From: Candidatus Berkelbacteria bacterium
GTDB taxonomy: Bacteria; Patescibacteriota; UBA1384; JAHJRZ01
Reading direction: 5' to 3'
Length of the DNA stretch: 9,503 bases
NCBI GenBank assembly: GCA_026397195.1
Contig: JAPLVI010000141.1
Coordinates: 1 to 9,503, forward strand
Below the pieces are notes generated by a model that saw only the letters and a program-made list of their open reading frames with translations, did not search any database and was not told where the DNA came from. Made by a program: the position numbers and the translations under genes. Below are positions 6,202-9,503 of this stretch, piece by piece. Position 1 is the first letter of the stretch. Each line of letters starts with the position of its first letter.

Positions 6202-6226
6202 ATTAAGATTTAATTTATCTTTTTTT
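6199..6226 (+). terminator. AT-only hairpin with T7 tract after the 43-residue gene
   Basis: TAAATTA (6199-6205) pairs with TAATTTA (6211-6217) across a five-base loop and is followed by TC and seven T. The stem has no G-C pair, so it is weak, but its placement at the stop codon and before tRNA-Ala fits transcript termination. Confidence 0.5.
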
Positions 6227-6272
6227 AGTAACTATTTTTAAGCACCTGCAAAGGAGTATGCGTTTGGTTTTT

Positions 6273-6346
6273 GGGCCCATAGCTCAGCTGGCTAGAGCGC
6301 ATGCATGGCATGCATGAGGTCACCGGTTCGAATCCGGTTGGGTCCA
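6273..6346 (+). tRNA. tRNA-Ala (anticodon GGC)
   Basis: A full cloverleaf: acceptor GGGCCCA (6273-6279) with TGGGTCC (6339-6345) including the G3-U70 pair that specifies alanine; D arm GCTC/GAGC (6282-6285, 6295-6298) with GG in the loop; anticodon stem CATGC/GCATG (6300-6304, 6312-6316) with loop ATGGCAT and anticodon GGC at 6307-6309; T arm ACCGG/CCGGT with TTCGAAT loop; discriminator A at 6346. The 3' CCA is not encoded, so it must be added after transcription. It reads codon GCC (and GCU by wobble). The GCATGC-rich anticodon arm is nearly self-palindromic but folds normally. Confidence 0.97.
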
Positions 6347-6388
6347 TAATGTCTTTAAAGACTCTATAGAGCCATTTTTAGGTTGCTC

Positions 6389-6418
6389 TTGACAAAACAA
6401 TAATTACTATGATAGTAT
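6389..6418 (+). promoter_or_regulatory. promoter of the large structured RNA
   Basis: TTGACA (6389-6394), 18 bases, then TAGTAT (6413-6418) preceded by TGA, which gives an extended -10 (TGn). Transcription should begin near 6425, a few bases before the first hairpin of the GC-rich element (6433). No coding start lies downstream on this strand for more than 700 bases, so the promoter appears dedicated to the RNA. Confidence 0.7.
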
Positions 6419-6424
6419 GTATTT

Positions 6425-7120
6425 ACTGATGGCAGATGAAAGTTTTCCGTAGAAGATTTTCATCTGGTCTCAGTGCCAGACACACTTGAGAGTACAAGGA
6501 GGCGGAGTCATGCAGCGAGGCATCAACCCCTGGCCAGATGTCGCCAAGCGTCACAGTGCAAGGGCGATCACTGAGACTACCCAGGGGGATGCGTCGCCAC
6601 CGTCGTTTGACGTCATCGACTGGATACACACCACAGTTCCCTATTAGGGGCACCAGCGTATCGGTTGCACCTGGAAAGGAAGGGAATGCCTTTGGGCTAG
6701 ATCTGGTGCGGGAGACGTGTCGCATCCTCAGTTTTACCCCGCTATGATGCGGGCACTGTCGGTCGGCTGCGGCTTTCGCTGCTCCTGACCATCTCCTTTG
6801 GGAGGGGAGACTAATCCTCATCCGTAAACTGCCGTACTGACGGGCCGTGCTAAACGGATTGGAGAGAGGCGGGACACTCCGCTGATACGATTCGGGCTTT
6901 GGACCACGGTTACTTATGAAGAGGCTTGACAAGCCAAAGCTGTTCTTCATACAGTATCTGGTTCTGTCCTCACAATGAGGATAACCCCCGACCCAACTCC
7001 GAGCAAACACGGCCGATAGCGTCGTACCCATAGCATACCGCGGGTTGCGGTTTCAACTGGTTTTTGGTCTTGCTCAACGCAAGAACAACAACTGGAAGAA
7101 ACTGGAACCCGCTTATTTAT
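6425..7120 (+). ncRNA. large structured noncoding RNA, about 690 nt, family not recognised
   Basis: A GC-rich block in AT-rich DNA: bases 6541-6600 are 63% and 6841-6900 are 60% G+C by count, against 37% at 7201-7260. It has its own promoter and ends in a long hairpin with a U-rich tail. Helices follow one another almost without gaps: 6433-6447/6452-6466; 6467-6475/6569-6577 (9 perfect pairs, abutting the first); 6588-6595/6609-6617; 6617-6627/6658-6667; 6667-6671/6705-6709; 6738-6742/6749-6753; 6769-6773/6778-6782; 6820-6825/6854-6859; 6868-6872/6879-6883; 6916-6922/6944-6950; 6965-6972/6976-6983; 7040-7073/7079-7112. Many stems contain G-U pairs that work only in plus-strand RNA. It lacks motifs of tmRNA, RNase P RNA or a group II intron domain V that I could find. 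Size and placement beside a tRNA recall OLE, ROOL and GOLLD RNAs, but I cannot show homology. Function unknown. Confidence 0.78.
7040..7120 (+). terminator. long 3'-terminal hairpin of the structured RNA
   Basis: Arms 7040-7073 and 7079-7112 align over 34 positions around loop TCAAC with 29 pairs (three of them G-U) and five mismatches, beginning with seven perfect pairs (GCGGGTT / AACCCGC). TTATTTATTT follows directly. It reads as the closing stem and intrinsic terminator of the RNA, though the U tract is interrupted by A, so processing at the stem base is also possible. Confidence 0.65.
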
Positions 7121-7132
7121 TTACAAGAAAAA

Positions 7133-7161
7133 TTGAAATACGCTTCTAAATATGGTATATT
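7133..7161 (+). promoter_or_regulatory. leuS promoter, leaderless arrangement
   Basis: TTGAAA (7133-7138), 17 bases, then TATATT (7156-7161) with an upstream TGG giving an extended -10. Expected transcription start is about 7168, two or three bases from the leuS ATG at 7171, so the message is probably leaderless or nearly so. This fits the absence of a Shine-Dalgarno site. Confidence 0.65.
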
Positions 7162-7170
7162 TTATCTAAT

Positions 7171-9503
7171 ATGGATAAGTATAACCACAAAACAATAGAT
7201 AGCAAGTGGCAGAAATATTGGGAAAAAGAAAAGCTTTTTGAGGCGGTAGATTTTGATAAGAAACCCAAATCGTATATTTTAATTGAATTCCCCTATCCCT
7301 CTGGCGAAGGTCTTCATATTGGTCATTGCCGATCATACACCGCCCTTGATATTATTTCTCGAAAACGACGCATGGAAGGATTTAATGTGCTCTACCCCAT
7401 TGGTTGGGATGCATTTGGATTACCTACTGAAAATTATGCGATTAAAACTGGAATTCATCCCTCGGTTGCTACTAAAGAAAATACAGATACATTCAGAAGG
7501 CAGTTAAAATCAATTGGTTTTTCCTTTGATTGGTCGCGTGAGATTAATACGACCGACCCCAAATATTATAAATGGACCCAGTGGATATTTTTGCAATTGT
7601 ATAAAAAAGGATTAGCCTATAAAGCCAAAATGCCGATTAACTTCTGTCCTTCCTGCAAAATTGGGCTAGCTAATGAAGAAGTAATTAGTGGCAAATGCGA
7701 GCGCTGCGGCACTGAAGTCAGTAAAAAAGAAATGGAGCAGTGGATGCTAAGAATCACCAAATATGCCGATAGGCTCATCGATGATTTATATAAAGTTGAC
7801 TACCTTGAGAAGATTAAGCTACAGCAAATAAATTGGATTGGACGGTCAGAAGGTGCCGAGATTATTTTTAAGGTTAAGAATACAAACGAGGCCATAAAAG
7901 TCTTTACCACTCGTCCTGATACTCTTTTTGGTGCGACTTATATGGTTTTGTCGCCCGAGCATCAGCTAATTTCAAAACTAAAATCTAAAATTCAAAATCT
8001 GGCTGAGGTTAAAAAATACATTAACGAAGCCAGAAAAAAATCAGATATTGAGCGAACTGATGAGGAAAAAGAAAAAACAGGAATTGAATTAGAAGGAATT
8101 AAAGCCATAAATCCAATAAATAACGAAGAGATTCCAATTTTTGTCGCCGATTACGTGCTTCCAAATTATGGCACAGGTGCTATTATGGCAGTTCCTGTTC
8201 ATGACCAAAGAGATTTTGAATTCGCCAAGAAATTTAATCTACCGATCAAGCAGGTTATTGCCCCTTTTTATACCGCTGATAAAGGAAATGATGCTGTTCG
8301 AGACAATAAAAAGACGATTAAGAGGAGAATGATTTGTGCCATCGTTAAACATTGGAAAGAAGACAAAATTTATTGTTTGAATTGGGAAAAATTTAATTGG
8401 CATTCTTTTATTTTGGGGGGCGTAGATAATAATGAAACCGGTTCCGAAGCAGTAAAAAGAGAGGTGATCGAAGAGACGGGTTACCAAAGTATTAAATCAG
8501 TTAAAAAAATCGGTTTTGAAACGCATAGTAATTTTTTTGCTCATCATAAAGACGTGAACCGTTATTCGATAGCAGACTGTTACCTTGTTGAATTAGCTGA
8601 TGATAATTATAAAAAACCCTCAAAAGAGCATACGGAAAATCACAAGGGGGTTTGGATAAAGAGCGATAAAGTTGAAGATTTTATTAATCTATCAAACAAT
8701 GTTTATTATTGGGAAATATACAAAAAGGGCGAGAAAGCTTTTGCTGATTCTGGCATTTTAATTAACTCAGGAATTTTTAATCATTTAAGCTCAAAAGGAG
8801 GTGGGAAGAAAATTGCCGAAAAACTGAAGGAATTGCATGCTGGAAATTTTGCCGTGAATTACAAGCTGCGTGACTGGGTTTTTTCCCGCCAACATTACTG
8901 GGGGGAACCGATTCCTATTGTCTATTGTGATAAATGTGGCGAAGTGCCAGTGCCTGAAAATGATTTACCTGTAGAGCTGCCGATGGTGGAAAAATATCAG
9001 CCGACAGAAACCGGCGAATCGCCATTAGCTAATATTAAAAATTGGGTAAATACAAAATGCCCTAAATGTGGTGGGCCGGCTCGTCGAGAAACCGATACTA
9101 TGCCCAACTGGGCTGGTTCATCTTGGTATTATTTGAGGTATTTAGATCCTCGTAATGATAAAGTATTGGCTGATAGAAAAAAAATAGACTACTGGATGCC
9201 GGTTGATTTATACAATGGAGGCATGGAACATACAACGCTCCATCTCCTTTACTCTCGTTTTTGGTATAAGTTTTTATATGATATTAAAGTTGTGCGTACC
9301 GATGAACCCTACCAAAAAAGAACAAGCCAAGGCATGGTACTGGGCGAAGGTGGAATTAAAATGTCTAAATCGCGTGACAATGTGATTAATCCTGATGAGA
9401 TCATTGATGCTTACGGCGCTGACACCTTGCGGCTTTACGAAATGTTTATGGGCCCTTTTTCCGAGCGCGTTGCCTGGGATACCAAAGGAATATTGGGCGT
9501 GAG
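7171..9503 (+). CDS. leuS: leucyl-tRNA synthetase with Nudix domain inserted by the editing domain (3' end outside window)
   Basis: Charges tRNA-Leu with leucine. 777 codons are visible without a stop. Seen in order: LeuRS N-terminus (KWQKYWE), HIGH (residues 49-52), zinc-finger cysteines 159, 162, 176, 179, CP1 editing domain with TTRPDT (246-251) and [15 protein letters not shown] (334-348, including the conserved editing Asp345), a second cysteine set (586, 589, 630, 633) and KMSKS (730-734). Between LPIKQVIAP (357-365) and the usual SGILINSG segment (528-534) lie about 155 extra residues containing a complete Nudix box, G416-x5-E422-x7-REVIEETGY (430-438). Family members normally have a short linker there. 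The reading frame is continuous on both sides, so this is an in-frame domain insertion, not a frameshift artefact. Start at 7171 matches the family N-terminus. The anticodon-binding domain is beyond the window. Confidence 0.96.
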   Translation, partial: MDKYNHKTIDSKWQKYWEKEKLFEAVDFDKKPKSYILIEFPYPSGEGLHIGHCRSYTALDIISRKRRMEGFNVLYPIGWDAFGLPTENYAIKTGIHPSVATKENTDTFRRQLKSIGFSFDWSREINTTDPKYYKWTQWIFLQLYKKGLAYKAKMPINFCPSCKIGLANEEVISGKCERCGTEVSKKEMEQWMLRITKYADRLIDDLYKVDYLEKIKLQQINWIGRSEGAEIIFKVKNTNEAIKVFTTRPDTLFGATYMVLSPEHQLISKLKSKIQNLAEVKKYINEARKKSDIERTDEEKEKTGIELEGIKAINPINNEEIPIFVADYVLPNYGTGAIMAVPVHDQRDFEFAKKFNLPIKQVIAPFYTADKGNDAVRDNKKTIKRRMICAIVKHWKEDKIYCLNWEKFNWHSFILGGVDNNETGSEAVKREVIEETGYQSIKSVKKIGFETHSNFFAHHKDVNRYSIADCYLVELADDNYKKPSKEHTENHKGVWIKSDKVEDFINLSNNVYYWEIYKKGEKAFADSGILINSGIFNHLSSKGGGKKIAEKLKELHAGNFAVNYKLRDWVFSRQHYWGEPIPIVYCDKCGEVPVPENDLPVELPMVEKYQPTETGESPLANIKNWVNTKCPKCGGPARRETDTMPNWAGSSWYYLRYLDPRNDKVLADRKKIDYWMPVDLYNGGMEHTTLHLLYSRFWYKFLYDIKVVRTDEPYQKRTSQGMVLGEGGIKMSKSRDNVINPDEIIDAYGADTLRLYEMFMGPFSERVAWDTKGILGV
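8266..8733 (+). other. Nudix hydrolase domain inserted in LeuRS
   Basis: Residues about 366-521 of LeuRS. A core beta strand (MICAIVKHW, 387-395) leads into [11 protein letters not shown] and the full Nudix box at 416-438 (bases 8416-8484), with the metal-binding glutamates Glu431, Glu434 and Glu435 all present. The later part, with [12 protein letters not shown] and a GVWIKSDKV strand-helix, is typical of the C-terminal half of Nudix folds. Nudix enzymes cleave nucleoside diphosphates linked to another moiety. Ap4A, a side product of aminoacyl-tRNA synthetases, would be a plausible substrate, but nothing in the sequence fixes this. Domain edges are approximate. Confidence 0.88.

Noticed and set aside
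6351..6380. Terminator after tRNA-Ala
   Set aside because: GTCTTTAAAGAC and CTCTATAGAG are overlapping palindromes followed by ATTTTTA, but stems are only three or four pairs with usable loops, too weak to call.
6423..7031. 202-codon open frame on the minus strand across the GC-rich block
   Set aside because: Rich in Arg, Ser, Pro and Cys with no recognisable domain and no ribosome-binding site. High G+C explains the lack of stops, while promoter, terminator and G-U pairs all point to a plus-strand structured RNA.
6425..7120. RNase P RNA, tmRNA, group I or group II intron
   Set aside because: I looked on both strands for the RNase P core strings, the tmRNA tRNA-like ends and tag frame, intron core sequences and a domain V hairpin, and found none. 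GTGCG at 6707 resembles a group II 5' end but nothing else supports it. A covariance search would be decisive.

Overview
The window looks like part of a small, AT-rich bacterial chromosome of Candidate Phyla Radiation (Patescibacteria, Parcubacteria-like) type. The basis is a pyruvate-to-acetate gene set using PduL rather than Pta, ribosome-binding sites that are mostly weak or absent, tiny single-helix membrane proteins, short GC-rich palindromic repeats between genes, and a leucyl-tRNA synthetase with an inserted Nudix domain. TGA is used as a stop (porG, porB), which argues against the UGA-to-Gly code of SR1/Gracilibacteria. The lineage is inferred, not proven. No transposase, integrase, CRISPR array or phage gene is visible.

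Layout. 1-752: 3' part of a cofactor-independent phosphoglycerate mutase. 766-1338: PduL-type phosphotransacylase. 1339-1753: gap holding a bidirectional terminator, a 36-residue membrane protein gene on the minus strand with a perfect-consensus promoter, and two GC-rich palindromes. 1754-2854: a divergent acetate kinase. 2892-6017: a four-subunit 2-oxoacid (probably pyruvate):ferredoxin oxidoreductase in the order gamma, delta, alpha, beta, interrupted between delta and alpha by a 146-base hairpin-rich spacer. 6070-6201: a 43-residue membrane protein. 6273-6346: tRNA-Ala(GGC). About 6425-7120: a GC-rich stretch of about 690 bases with its own promoter, a near-continuous series of helices and a long 3' hairpin with a U-rich tail, best read as a large structured noncoding RNA that I cannot assign to a known family. 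7171-9503: leuS, cut by the window edge.

Function. The metabolic genes form the energy-yielding end of fermentation: phosphoglycerate mutase in lower glycolysis, pyruvate oxidised by the ferredoxin oxidoreductase to acetyl-CoA, PduL making acetyl phosphate, and AckA making acetate and ATP. The AckA copy departs from the family at several conserved active-site positions, so its activity is less certain than its family membership.

The two most interesting objects are the large RNA between tRNA-Ala and leuS, and the Nudix hydrolase domain with an intact Nudix box inserted beside the LeuRS editing domain.
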